From DATKCF01 sp035513345 (GTDB lineage Bacteria > Gemmatimonadota > Gemmatimonadetes > Longimicrobiales > RSA9), in NCBI GenBank assembly GCA_035513345.1, contig DATKCF010000130.1, positions 1 to 9,232 on the forward strand: DNA of 9,232 nt. Reading direction: 5' to 3'. Under the pieces are notes generated by a model that searched no databases, was not told the origin of the DNA, and saw only the letters and a list, made by a program, of their open reading frames with translations. Each line of letters begins with the position of its first letter. Positions within the stretch are counted from its first letter, which is position 1. This document shows positions 1 through 5,721 of the stretch, piece after piece. Made by a program: the position numbers and the translations under genes.

Positions 1-722
1 AGCGCGCGCGAGTAGCGGTCGTACTCGTCCACGTTCGCAAGGTAGTCCTCGACCCAGATCTCAAAGGGCGGCAGCGGCAGCCGCATCTCGATCTCCTGCA
101 CGATCGACATCGCGAACTGCAACCGGTCCCGCGAGTTGAAATCGATGCGACGGCCCTCCAGCCGCAGCTCCACGATCTCGCGGAAATCGTCCGGCTGCAA
201 CAGCGCGATCAGGTGCGCCACCTGATCCAGACGGTACGCTTCATACTGCGATCGCAGATCCGGCAGCGTCATCTCGGCGGGGACCGGCGCGATCTCGCCC
301 GCCGCTACACCTCGACGAGCACGGTCCGCAGAGTGGCGCCGCAACATCTCCCGGAACCAGCGCTGTACGTCCGGCGACTCACCTCGCCGCCGCGCGTCCG
401 TCTCGATCGCCGACTCGAGCAACCCGACAACCAGCGGACGACCCAGGCCGCGCGCACGCGCGTCCACTTCCTCCTCCGATCGCTCAACGAACAGATCCGC
501 CGTGCGGACCTCCGCCAGCGACTGCCCTCCGTCCACCGCCGAGCGGAACGTGAAGTACCCCCGCCAGTGACCCTCCGCTCGCTGGTACGTGATCAGGAAG
601 GCCGTCCAGCGCACGCCCTCCCGCTCCAGAAAACAGAAAGAACGGCACCGCGACCGTACACCCGCCTCACTCCCATAGAGCGGCGGCGACATCGCGTTGT
701 CGTTACCTGTCGGCGGATACAT
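1..722 (-). CDS. Unrecognised protein, 3' part beyond the left edge
   Basis: An open frame on the minus strand starts with ATG at 722 and is still open at base 1, giving at least 240 residues. The start is well supported: GGAGGA lies at 730-735, seven bases before the ATG. Earlier in-frame codons are open back to a stop at 1026-1028, but that stretch is Arg/Ser-rich and reads as non-coding. The product is soluble-looking, with no signal peptide or membrane helix. The N-terminal part contains WRGYFTFRSA and VRTADLFVERSEEEVDAR, followed by a charged segment and a helical C-terminal part (about residues 151-240) with LDQVAHLIALLQPDDFREIV and LPLPPFEIWVEDYLANVDEY. I do not recognise a family and infer no function. 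The plus-strand open frame over the same bases (213-917) is a low-complexity Arg/Pro-rich shadow. Confidence 0.8.
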   Translation of the reverse strand, partial: MYPPTGNDNAMSPPLYGSEAGVRSRCRSFCFLEREGVRWTAFLITYQRAEGHWRGYFTFRSAVDGGQSLAEVRTADLFVERSEEEVDARARGLGRPLVVGLLESAIETDARRRGESPDVQRWFREMLRRHSADRARRGVAAGEIAPVPAEMTLPDLRSQYEAYRLDQVAHLIALLQPDDFREIVELRLEGRRIDFNSRDRLQFAMSIVQEIEMRLPLPPFEIWVEDYLANVDEYDRYSRA

Positions 723-825
723 CCGGAAGTCCTCCGGCCAATTCGAGCGGAGGCATTGCGACCAGTTTCGCGGGGACGGTTTCCTCGAGACCGGGATGAA
801 TCCGCTCCGCCACCCCCGAGAACCC

Positions 826-854
826 ACGCTAACCGCTGCCCCGACCAGCGTCAA
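826..854 (-). promoter_or_regulatory. Sigma-70-type promoter for the left-edge gene
   Basis: On the minus strand TTGACG (849-854) is followed by 17 bases and TAGCGT (826-831). Transcription would begin near 819 and give a leader of about 97 bases before the ATG at 722. The -35 box matches the consensus at five of six positions, the -10 at three or four. It has the same TTGAC(G/T) to TAxCxT style as the promoters proposed at 1223-1251 and 8650-8679. Confidence 0.5.
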
Positions 855-1151
855 GCGACCATTTTGCAACCTGTCTCGAACCCGAACAGCACCAGCTCCG
901 TTTCGTCGGCTTCGTAGCCGGCACGCTGCGCAGGCCGCTCCGTTCCGCTGAACAACTCGACCGCGATGCCAGGCACGACCACGGCAGTCTGATGAATGTG
1001 TTTTTCTGGAATTTCCGGGCTTCCGTCATATCCGTAAATTGCGACTTCCGGATAGCCGAACGTGCGCAGTGGTGCGCATTTCGGTGAATGAAACCATGCG
1101 TTTCAGTTCATGAAGAAACGGTCACTTCACTGTCACGACGTGTTCGTGGCC

Positions 1152-1183
1152 GATGTTGTAACTTGTTGAATATTAACAACATC
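1152..1183. promoter_or_regulatory. AT-rich 8-bp dyad, possible regulator site
   Basis: GATGTTGT (1152-1159) and ACAACATC (1176-1183) are perfect inverted copies separated by 16 AT-rich bases. The dyad ends 39 bases before the -35 box of the promoter at 1223-1251, a place where an activator or repressor could act. No T-run follows, so a terminator is less likely. Function is inferred from position only. Confidence 0.4.
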
Positions 1184-1222
1184 CATGTAACGGCCTGCAA
1201 CTGCTGCGCTTACGCGATTCGC

Positions 1223-1251
1223 TTGACTCCTGCGGCGCGCTCGCGTATCTT
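1223..1251 (+). promoter_or_regulatory. Strong sigma-70-type promoter
   Basis: TTGACT (1223-1228), 17-base spacer, TATCTT (1246-1251). This is the closest match to the bacterial consensus in the window (five of six and four of six). Transcription would start near 1258 and run into the small gene at 1369 after a leader of about 110 bases. Confidence 0.6.
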
Positions 1252-1368
1252 CGGCACGACTTGACGACGGAACCAGCGGTGATGCGGAAGCGGCTGTTCG
1301 TGGTCGCGCCCACCTCACGATAGAACGAAAACCCACAAATATGACTCCGGGAGGTCACGAGCACGCCT

Positions 1369-1551
1369 ATGTGGGATACCTGTGCCGTCGAGTTACGCGT
1401 CCAGCTGCCCAGGCCGGTCGCGGATCAAGTGGAAGAAGTACAGCGGCGTGACCCGGAGATGCTGAGCCGGCTGGTGATGTACGCGATGACGCGAAGAACG
1501 ATCTACGATCACCTCGCGACGCGCGAAGAGGACGACGTTCGCGACGAGTGA
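1369..1551 (+). CDS. Small unrecognised protein, 60 residues
   Basis: ATG at 1369, TGA at 1549-1551. The sequence is a plausible compact helical protein with a strongly amphipathic middle (for example PVADQVEEVQRRDPEMLSRL) and an acidic C-terminal end; it contains Trp, Tyr and Cys and lacks the skewed composition of shadow frames. No signal peptide or membrane segment is seen, and no family is recognised. A ribosome-site-like GGGAGG lies at 1349-1354, which is 14 bases before the ATG and therefore further away than usual; no better in-frame start exists. The promoter at 1223-1251 reads directly into it. The next gene on the same strand starts about 160-220 bases on, so co-transcription is possible. 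Confidence 0.6.
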   Translation: MWDTCAVELRVQLPRPVADQVEEVQRRDPEMLSRLVMYAMTRRTIYDHLATREEDDVRDE

Positions 1552-1771
1552 TCGGGCTGGATCCGGCGCACGACTTGACGGAAGGCGTTGCGACGGCAAA
1601 GCTTGAAGGAGTGGACGGACCGGGGCGGTCACGTCGGGCGCGTGATGGCAGGGTGACGACGCGACCTGACGTCCCGGTAGCGGCCACTCGTCGGACCGTC
1701 ACCTGGAGCATGCAATAAGTTCCCAATCCGAAGCGGCCCGGACGAAACGTCCGGACGCCGACAGTGATCGG

Positions 1772-2107
1772 GTGCTGCGAGCGAAGTATCTCGACTGGTG
1801 TTCCGCCCGGATTGCCGAGCGGTTCCTGAAGTTGACGCCGGACGAGATCTACGAGCTTGCGCAGGAGGCGTCGAACGAAAAGTCGAAAGACTCGCGCGAC
1901 GCCGCTTCAGCATCTTCAGACGCGCTGCCACCTGCTGACACGAACCCGATCGAGAACTTCCGGCACATCGTGGAGCGCGTCACGGAAGTACTGGCGTCGA
2001 ACATGAACCTGCCGCCGTACGCTGAATGGTCGGACGCCTACCGCCAGCGCCCCTCCCGCTACGATGACGAGTTGCTCGGTTTCTGGAAGGAAGCCGCCGG
2101 CAAGTAA
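1772..2107 (+). CDS. Unrecognised 111-residue protein, true start probably upstream
   Basis: The first conventional start is GTG at 1772, giving 111 residues, but no ribosome site precedes it. The same frame is open back to a stop at 1667-1669 and reads sensibly before 1772. A GGAG at 1705-1708 stands six bases before an ATA codon at 1715, so translation may begin there (about 130 residues) or an ATG may have mutated to ATA. The N-terminal part (YLDWCSARIAERFL, LTPDEIYELAQEAS) looks like a folded helical domain. A low-complexity Ser/Ala/Lys linker follows, then a C-terminal segment with NPIENFRHIVERVTEVLA and a Tyr/Arg-rich stretch ending LLGFWKEAAGK. No family, signal or membrane segment is recognised. 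Confidence 0.7.
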   Translation: MLRAKYLDWCSARIAERFLKLTPDEIYELAQEASNEKSKDSRDAASASSDALPPADTNPIENFRHIVERVTEVLASNMNLPPYAEWSDAYRQRPSRYDDELLGFWKEAAGK

Positions 2108-2304
2108 ATCAGCACATCGGTGTGCAGGGCCGTCGGCACCGCATCTGAACCGGACGTCAGACGGATGCCAAAGTATCCTGGATCGATCCGCAACGGAGGC
2201 GGGGCGTTCTGATCGGCCGTGGACGATTCGAAGCGAGCTGAAGCACGTCCAGACCGCGCGACGCACCGACACTGGACGCCCTTCCGGACGGACGCGACCG
2301 CAGC

Positions 2305-2317
2305 TATGCTACGATCA
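2305..2317 (+). promoter_or_regulatory. Possible leaderless promoter of hicBA
   Basis: TATGCT (2305-2310) lies seven bases before the A of the hicB ATG at 2317, and no ribosome site precedes that ATG. This is the expected geometry for a leaderless transcript starting at the ATG. The -35 region 17 bases upstream (TTCCGG, 2282-2287) is poor, so the call is tentative. Confidence 0.3.
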
Positions 2318-2523
2318 TGACTTATTCGATCGAGATCGAGCGTGAAGTCGATGGCCGGTGGATCGCTGAGGTGCCCGACCTGCCGGGCGTCATGGCCTAC
2401 GGAACCACGCAGGTCGAGGCGACCGCTCGCGTACAGGCCCTCGCGCTCCGGGTCGTCGCCGACCGCCTTGAGCACGGGGAACTCAGCCCCGAGTTCGCGA
2501 CCATCACGTTCGCCGCCGCATGA
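2317..2523 (+). CDS. hicB: HicB-family antitoxin (short type)
   Basis: This 68-residue protein matches the HicB/UPF0150 fold. It begins with a beta strand (YSIEIEREVDGRWIAEVPDL), followed by the family signature PDLPGVMAYG (about residues 20-29), the helix EATARVQALALRVVADRLEHGE and a final strand ITFAAA. In HicAB systems HicB binds and neutralises the HicA RNase. This is the short form that lacks the C-terminal DNA-binding domain of longer HicB proteins, so it may not act as a repressor itself. The stop overlaps the start of hicA by four bases (ATGA at 2520-2523), which implies translational coupling. The antitoxin-first order is the reverse of the E. coli hicA-hicB order. The reading frame is intact although the toxin frame is broken. 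Confidence 0.85.
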   Translation: MTYSIEIEREVDGRWIAEVPDLPGVMAYGTTQVEATARVQALALRVVADRLEHGELSPEFATITFAAA

Positions 2524-2733
2524 CTTCGTGGCCGAGTACTCGCGCTCCGCGAGTCCTCGCTTCCCTGCTTCGGATAGGTTGGTCGATCAAGCGCCAAACC
2601 GGTTCGCATTCGGGTTCTCACGCGCGCGAACTGGCCGGACTTCGTATTCGCGTTTCACGATGCGGAGGAACTCGGGCCGCGCATGCTTGCTCGAATCGCA
2701 AAGCGCACCGGCCTGACTCCAGATGACCTGTGA
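2520..2733 (+). pseudogene. hicA: HicA-family toxin, frameshifted
   Basis: HicA is an mRNA interferase with a double-stranded-RNA-binding-like fold and a conserved His. In the frame starting at ATG 2520 the product begins as a normal HicA: residues 12-20 are RVLASLLRI, followed by GWSIKRQTGSH ending in the conserved GSH at 2601-2609. After that the frame becomes Ser/Arg-rich nonsense and stops at 2726. If one base at 2609/2610 is left out, reading continues as RVLTRANWPDFVFAFHDAEE and ends in ARIAKRTGLTPDDL with a stop at 2731-2733. Those are the expected second-half sequences of this HicA subgroup, for a total of 70 residues. One extra T is therefore the simplest explanation. It could be a genuine inactivating mutation or a sequencing/assembly error; no slippery sequence suggests programmed shifting. 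Confidence 0.85.
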
Positions 2734-2842
2734 CCCGCGCTGTGGGAGGTGGCTGCGGATCGGAGACAGAATCGACGCGGACCCGCATCGTCTCGTGCGC
2801 AATGCTGGTCAAGTCACCGCCAGAAGCTCTCCGACCGCACCC

Positions 2843-2892
2843 GTCTAACGAAGCGGTGAAGCTATCAACAGCTTACCGCGAGGGTGTTCGGC
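2843..2892 (+). repeat. attC-like folded site (possible integron cassette end)
   Basis: GTCTAAC (2843-2849) fits the attC left core RYYYAAC. It is followed after three bases by an imperfect hairpin: GCGGT, bulged G at 2858, AAGCT, loop ATCAAC, AGCTT, ACCGC (2853-2879). GTTCGGC (2886-2892) follows and fits the right core GTTRRRY except for one base. Outer cores plus an inner stem with a single bulged base is the attC layout. The site lies 109 bases after hicA, and HicAB-type modules are known cassette cargo. The defective right core, the absence of a second site upstream of hicB and the lack of an adjacent integron platform weigh against it. The hairpin could instead be a shared terminator for hicBA and the convergent gene at 2910-3143. 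Confidence 0.4.
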
Positions 2893-2909
2893 CGCGTCGA
2901 TGCCTGCTG

Positions 2910-3143
2910 TCAGTCGTGGTCGGCGTGGCGTGTGAGGTGCCACCATGTGCCGATCATTGCGGCGAGGCCGGCCGCGAGCATGAGCAGGCCGACGAGTCCC
3001 CATGCCACGCCCCAGTCGGTGCGGTCATTCGCGAAGCCGCGCATTGCGCTCCACAGCGATGTGCCGGCCATGAGCACCCAGACGATGCCGATGCCGAAGC
3101 CGGCGCCGAGGGCGAGCGTATTCTGGGGCGGACCCGAAGCCAT
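2910..3143 (-). CDS. Small inner-membrane protein with two helices
   Basis: The ATG at 3143 is chosen because AGGAGA lies at 3152-3157, eight bases upstream; an ATG at 3227 would add 28 residues of charged, non-conserved-looking sequence and has no such support. The 77-residue product has two hydrophobic segments, about residues 9-30 (ending VWVLMAGTSL) and 45-68 (WGVAWGLVGLLMLAAGLAAM). They are joined by a short polar loop FANDRTD, and a His-rich charged tail (TRHADHD) follows. This predicts a two-pass membrane protein with both termini on the same side. No family is recognised. It is convergent with hicBA and divergent from the gene at 3296. Confidence 0.72.
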   Translation of the reverse strand: MASGPPQNTLALGAGFGIGIVWVLMAGTSLWSAMRGFANDRTDWGVAWGLVGLLMLAAGLAAMIGTWWHLTRHADHD

Positions 3144-3176
3144 CTGTTCAGTCTCCTGGGCTGATCGAATCCGGAA

Positions 3177-3204
3177 GTTATCGCGAAACGGATCGGGTGT
3201 GCAA
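3177..3204 (-). promoter_or_regulatory. Promoter of the two-helix membrane protein
   Basis: On the minus strand TTGCAC (3199-3204), a 16-base spacer and GATAAC (3177-3182). The start would fall near 3170, giving a leader of about 27 bases that contains the AGGAGA ribosome site. Confidence 0.4.
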
Positions 3205-3246
3205 GAAGGCGGGCGGGATTGCGACACGGGCCATTCGCGGCCATCG

Positions 3247-3275
3247 TTGGCAATGCGAGGGAGTAGTCGTGGAAT
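3247..3275 (+). promoter_or_regulatory. Promoter of the SH3/KOW-like small protein
   Basis: TTGGCA (3247-3252), 17-base spacer, TGGAAT (3270-3275), five of six and four of six matches. The start near 3282 would leave about 14 bases before the ATG at 3296. Together with 3177-3204 it forms a compact divergent promoter region. Confidence 0.35.
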
Positions 3276-3295
3276 GACGGACGGGTGAGAGTTTC

Positions 3296-3553
3296 ATGGC
3301 AATCGAGATGGCACCGCTGCCGCAGGGCACGCGCGTACGGGTAAGGCAGGCCGGGCTTCCGCTCGACGAGGGGCTGGCCGGACGTACCGGTACGGTGATC
3401 CAGGCGAGCGACTACAAGGCAGAGCGCGCGGGCGTGATGCTCGACGGCGAGCAGCAGATTCGCATGTTCGTGGTCGCCGAACTCGAGGTCGTGAAGGAGC
3501 TGCCGTTGCCGCCCGAGCACGAGACGGCGAGACTGCGGCCCGCGCTGCCCTGA
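3296..3553 (+). CDS. Small SH3/KOW-like beta-barrel protein
   Basis: ATG at 3296, TGA at 3551-3553, 85 residues. Residues 11-66 alternate short strands in the manner of an SH3-like or KOW barrel: GTRVRVRQ, a turn with GLAGRTGTVIQA, AGVMLDG, then a strand with IRMFVVAELEVV. The GxxGTV motif is typical of such small barrels, which bind RNA, DNA or proteins. The Pro/Arg-rich C-terminal tail (about 67-85) looks disordered. The assignment rests on motif shape only, so nucleic-acid binding is an inference. An in-frame ATG at 3308 is an alternative start. The ribosome site is weak (GAG five bases upstream). The gene is convergent with ssb, with the double hairpin at 3560-3589 between them. Confidence 0.65.
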   Translation: MAIEMAPLPQGTRVRVRQAGLPLDEGLAGRTGTVIQASDYKAERAGVMLDGEQQIRMFVVAELEVVKELPLPPEHETARLRPALP

Positions 3554-3559
3554 GTCGCG

Positions 3560-3589
3560 CGACCGCTAGCGGTCGTCACTTCGGTGACG
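3560..3589. terminator. Double hairpin between convergent genes
   Basis: Two perfect palindromic stems abut here: CGACCGCTAGCGGTCG (3560-3575) and CGTCAC-TTCG-GTGACG (3574-3589), the second closed by a TTCG tetraloop in the plus-strand RNA. They share two bases. The position between the stops of the gene at 3296 (plus) and ssb (minus) fits a bidirectional terminator or an RNA 3'-end protector. There is no T-run, so intrinsic termination is not certain. Confidence 0.5.
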
Positions 3590-3596
3590 AGCCACT

Positions 3597-4067
3597 CTAG
3601 AACGGCAGGTCGTCGTCGTCCGCGTCGAACGGGGATCCGCCGCCACTACCGGCACCACCGGCACCGCCCGCCGGGGGCTGACGCGGGCGACGCTGCGATG
3701 ACTCGTCCATCGAGCCGCCGCCGCCGCCGCCCGTCTGGCTGCCGAGCATGACCATCTCGAAAACGCGAATGTCCGTGAAGTACTTCACGGTGCCCTTGTC
3801 ATCCTCGGTCTGCGAATACTCGATGCGACCCTCGGCGTACAGCCGGTCGCCCTTGTGGACGTACTGCTCGACCACGTCCGCCAGACGGTCCCAGAAGTTC
3901 AGCCGGTGCCATTCGGTGCGTTCCTGCTGCTGTCCGCTCCGATCGGTCCACGTCCGATTCGTCGCCAGCGATACCTTCGCGACCTTCACGCCCGAGTTCG
4001 TCACGCGGATCTCCGGATCCGCGCCGACGTTGCCGATGAGCATGACCTTGTTGAGCGAACGGCTCAC
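3597..4067 (-). CDS. ssb: Single-stranded DNA-binding protein SSB
   Basis: SSB coats single-stranded DNA as a tetramer and recruits repair and replication proteins. The GTG at 4067 is chosen: AGGCGGT (4074-4080) lies six bases upstream and the product begins MSRSLNKVMLIGNVGADPEI, the standard SSB start. The ATG at 4190 would add 41 atypical residues. The OB fold spans about residues 4-110 with the family's DNA-stacking positions W40, W53 and F59 (in TEWHRLNFWDRL). It is followed by a Gly-rich linker containing a run of six glycines (about 113-145) and the acidic tip DADDDDLPF, which is the partner-docking tail. At 156 residues it is a little shorter than E. coli SSB (178) because of a shorter linker. 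It lies 186 bases after dat on the same strand, with no obvious own promoter seen. Confidence 0.96.
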   Translation of the reverse strand: MSRSLNKVMLIGNVGADPEIRVTNSGVKVAKVSLATNRTWTDRSGQQQERTEWHRLNFWDRLADVVEQYVHKGDRLYAEGRIEYSQTEDDKGTVKYFTDIRVFEMVMLGSQTGGGGGGSMDESSQRRPRQPPAGGAGGAGSGGGSPFDADDDDLPF

Positions 4068-4153
4068 GGATCTACCGCCTTTCCCGGGTCCGTTCCGCGG
4101 CTCGCCATCGCGGCTGCGCGGATCGGCCCTGTAGTGCATTGAATTGATCGAAT

Positions 4154-4172
4154 CGGCCCGACGGGAGGGCCG
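4154..4172 (-). terminator. Hairpin between dat and ssb
   Basis: CGGCCC (4154-4159) and GGGCCG (4167-4172) are inverted copies around a seven-base loop. In the leftward transcript the stem is followed by ATTCGATCAATTC rather than a T-run. It could end dat transcription, attenuate read-through into ssb or stabilise an mRNA end; the sequence does not decide which. Confidence 0.3.
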
Positions 4173-4253
4173 TTCGTGACCTGAGCGCAAACTAGGACGT
4201 GTCGCGGGCCACGTCCATGGCCGGACGGGCCGCCGGCATGTCGAGCCGCGGCC

Positions 4254-5108
4254 TCAACTCATTGCCGCCGCGACACCCGCCCGTTCGAGGTACGCCTGCT
4301 GGAGCGTGCGCGCCACCGGGCCCGGCTTCCCGGATCCGACCGGCCGCCCGTCCAGGCGAGTGACCGGCATGACCTCCGTCGTCGTACCCGACAGGAACAG
4401 CTCGTCGATTGCGTCCAGCCGGTCCGCCATGATCGGCGCCTCACGAACCGTCAGCCCCGCTTCCCTCGCCAGCTCGAGCAGAAGCCGCCGAGTGATCCCG
4501 CCGAGGATGTAGTTGGACTCCGGATACGTCACGACGTCGCCCCCGACGACACCGATCAGGTTCGAGTGTGAACCCTCGATCAGAACGCCGTCGCGCACGA
4601 AGATCGCCTCGAACGCACCCGCCGCGTGCGCCTGCTGGTTCGCCAGCACATTCGGCAGCAGCGCGATCGACTTGATGTCGCAACGACTCCACCGCGTGTC
4701 CGGCGAGGTGATCGCCGCAACACCATCCGCAAAGCTCTGCTCCGGCGGACGCGCAAACGGTTTCGCCGCGACGTACACCGTGGGCGGCGTGTCCGGCGGA
4801 AACGCGTGCCGACGAGGCGCCGCACCGCGCGTGACCTGCATGTAGATCGTGCCATCCGTGTCCGTCACGCCGTTCGCCGACATCAACTTCGCCGCCACAT
4901 CCGGCAGGCGAGCAATGACGCCCGCGTCGATCCCGATCGCCGACAGACCCCGCGCCATCCGCTCCATGTGCGGCTCCGCAAGGAACGGTCGCCCGCCATA
5001 CACACGGATCACCTCGTAGATGCCGTCCGCGAACAGAAAGCCGCGATCGTCCACGCTCACGCGCGCCTGGGCATGATCGACAAACGTGCCATCCAGATAG
5101 ACGAGCAT
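4254..5108 (-). CDS. dat: D-amino-acid aminotransferase (PLP fold type IV)
   Basis: This enzyme moves amino groups between D-amino acids and 2-oxo acids (classically D-alanine + 2-oxoglutarate to pyruvate + D-glutamate), supplying D-amino acids for cell-wall synthesis or breaking them down. The ATG at 5108 is preferred over the GTG at 5120 because GGAG (5114-5117) stands six bases before it and the family starts at this point. The 284-residue product has DDRGFLFADGIYEV (20-33, with Y31), the catalytic lysine K146 in RCDIKSIALLPNVLANQQ, E178 in EGSHSN, GGITR (203-207) at the PLP-phosphate site and SGTTTEVMPV (240-249). QVTRGAAPRRHAFP (91-104) carries R99 and H101, equivalent to the carboxylate-trap residues R98 and H100 of Bacillus D-AAT, which favours D-amino-acid over branched-chain activity. 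It is divergent from padR. Confidence 0.9.
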   Translation of the reverse strand: MLVYLDGTFVDHAQARVSVDDRGFLFADGIYEVIRVYGGRPFLAEPHMERMARGLSAIGIDAGVIARLPDVAAKLMSANGVTDTDGTIYMQVTRGAAPRRHAFPPDTPPTVYVAAKPFARPPEQSFADGVAAITSPDTRWSRCDIKSIALLPNVLANQQAHAAGAFEAIFVRDGVLIEGSHSNLIGVVGGDVVTYPESNYILGGITRRLLLELAREAGLTVREAPIMADRLDAIDELFLSGTTTEVMPVTRLDGRPVGSGKPGPVARTLQQAYLERAGVAAAMS

Positions 5109-5308
5109 CCGTTTCTCCACGCGTCTGGGTCTCTTTCCCGGCCGATCGGTTCAGGCGACACGGCGGCGGGCCTCGTGCGATCTCACTGCGAGCGAACCAT
5201 GGGCCATTCACCACGTCGAGAATGGCATCGCGCCCATCCGTGCGACAGAGGCCACTGGCCGTCGGTCACTCCCGTGGGGGTCTTGACGGCCGCGAGTTAC
5301 CGACGCAT

Positions 5309-5329
5309 CGTACAGGTACATTTTGTACG
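5309..5329. promoter_or_regulatory. TGTAC-type dyad, candidate PadR operator
   Basis: CGTACA (5309-5314) and TGTACG (5324-5329) form an outer inverted repeat, and GTACA (5316-5320) with TGTAC (5324-5328) an inner one. The cluster ends eight bases before the padR ribosome site and 20 bases before its start. It lies where the promoter should be; a TTGACG at 5283-5288 could be a -35 box. PadR regulators commonly bind such dyads and repress their own operon. Binding here is inferred from motif and position. Confidence 0.45.
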
Positions 5330-5349
5330 TATCAGCGAGGAGGGTAGAC

Positions 5350-5721
5350 TTGGCTCATACGATCGCGGACCGGGCCGCGGACATGGTTCCGTTGCGGCCG
5401 CCCGTTTTCGAGATCCTGCTGACGCTTGGCGAGGGTGCGCGGCACGGGTACGGGATCATTCAGGCGCTGCGGGATCCGGCGGGTGCGGGGCTGCGCATCG
5501 AGACGGGTCCGCTGTACCGGCATTTGAAGCGGCTGTTCGAGGCGGGGTTGATCGAGCAATCGGATGAACCTCCTGCGGGAACGTCGGACGATGACCGTCG
5601 GACGGCGTACTACGCGCTCACGCCGCTGGGTCGAGCGGTGGTACAAGCGGAAGCGTTGCGACTGGCCGGCCTGGTTCGGCAGACGCGTCGCCTGGGGCTC
5701 ATGCCGGAGCGTGTGCAATGA
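5350..5721 (+). CDS. PadR-family transcriptional regulator
   Basis: PadR proteins are dimeric winged-helix repressors. The start is TTG at 5350: AGGAGGG (5338-5344) lies five bases upstream, and an earlier in-frame TTG at 5323 overlaps the putative operator. The 123-residue product has the PadR winged helix in about residues 18-92: FEILLTLGEGARHGYGIIQA, then GPLYRHLKRLFEAGLIEQ (recognition helix region, 53-70), then RRTAYYALTPLGRAVVQAE (wing and start of the C-terminal helix). A short Arg-rich C-terminal helix follows, so it belongs to the small PadR subgroup. The stop overlaps the start of the permease gene by four bases (ATGA, 5718-5721). It is likely to repress itself and the permease through the dyad at 5309-5329; the ligand is unknown. 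Confidence 0.92.
   Translation: MAHTIADRAADMVPLRPPVFEILLTLGEGARHGYGIIQALRDPAGAGLRIETGPLYRHLKRLFEAGLIEQSDEPPAGTSDDDRRTAYYALTPLGRAVVQAEALRLAGLVRQTRRLGLMPERVQ

Larger units (their letters stand above)
723..1368. other. Gene-free stretch between divergent genes
   Basis: No credible coding frame is seen on either strand; the open frames present have the Arg/Ser/Cys-rich composition of shadow frames. It holds the minus promoter at 826-854, a hairpin at 1085-1110 (stem GAAAC/GTTTC around CATGC, continued by TGAA/TTCA), the AT-rich dyad at 1152-1183 and the plus promoter at 1223-1251. Base composition falls between about 990 and 1200, clearly richer in A and T than the rest of the window. Confidence 0.6.

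Noticed and set aside
213..917. 234-codon plus-strand open frame
   Set aside because: Arg/Pro/Ser-rich product; the opposite strand carries a protein-like frame with a ribosome site and promoter.
2108..2316. A second attC-like site upstream of hicB
   Set aside because: A TCAGA/TCTGA pair near 2157-2212 was considered, but no core site or inner stem of the right form is present.
4626..5567. 313-codon plus-strand open frame
   Set aside because: Antisense to dat, then out of frame with padR; Arg-rich with no domain.
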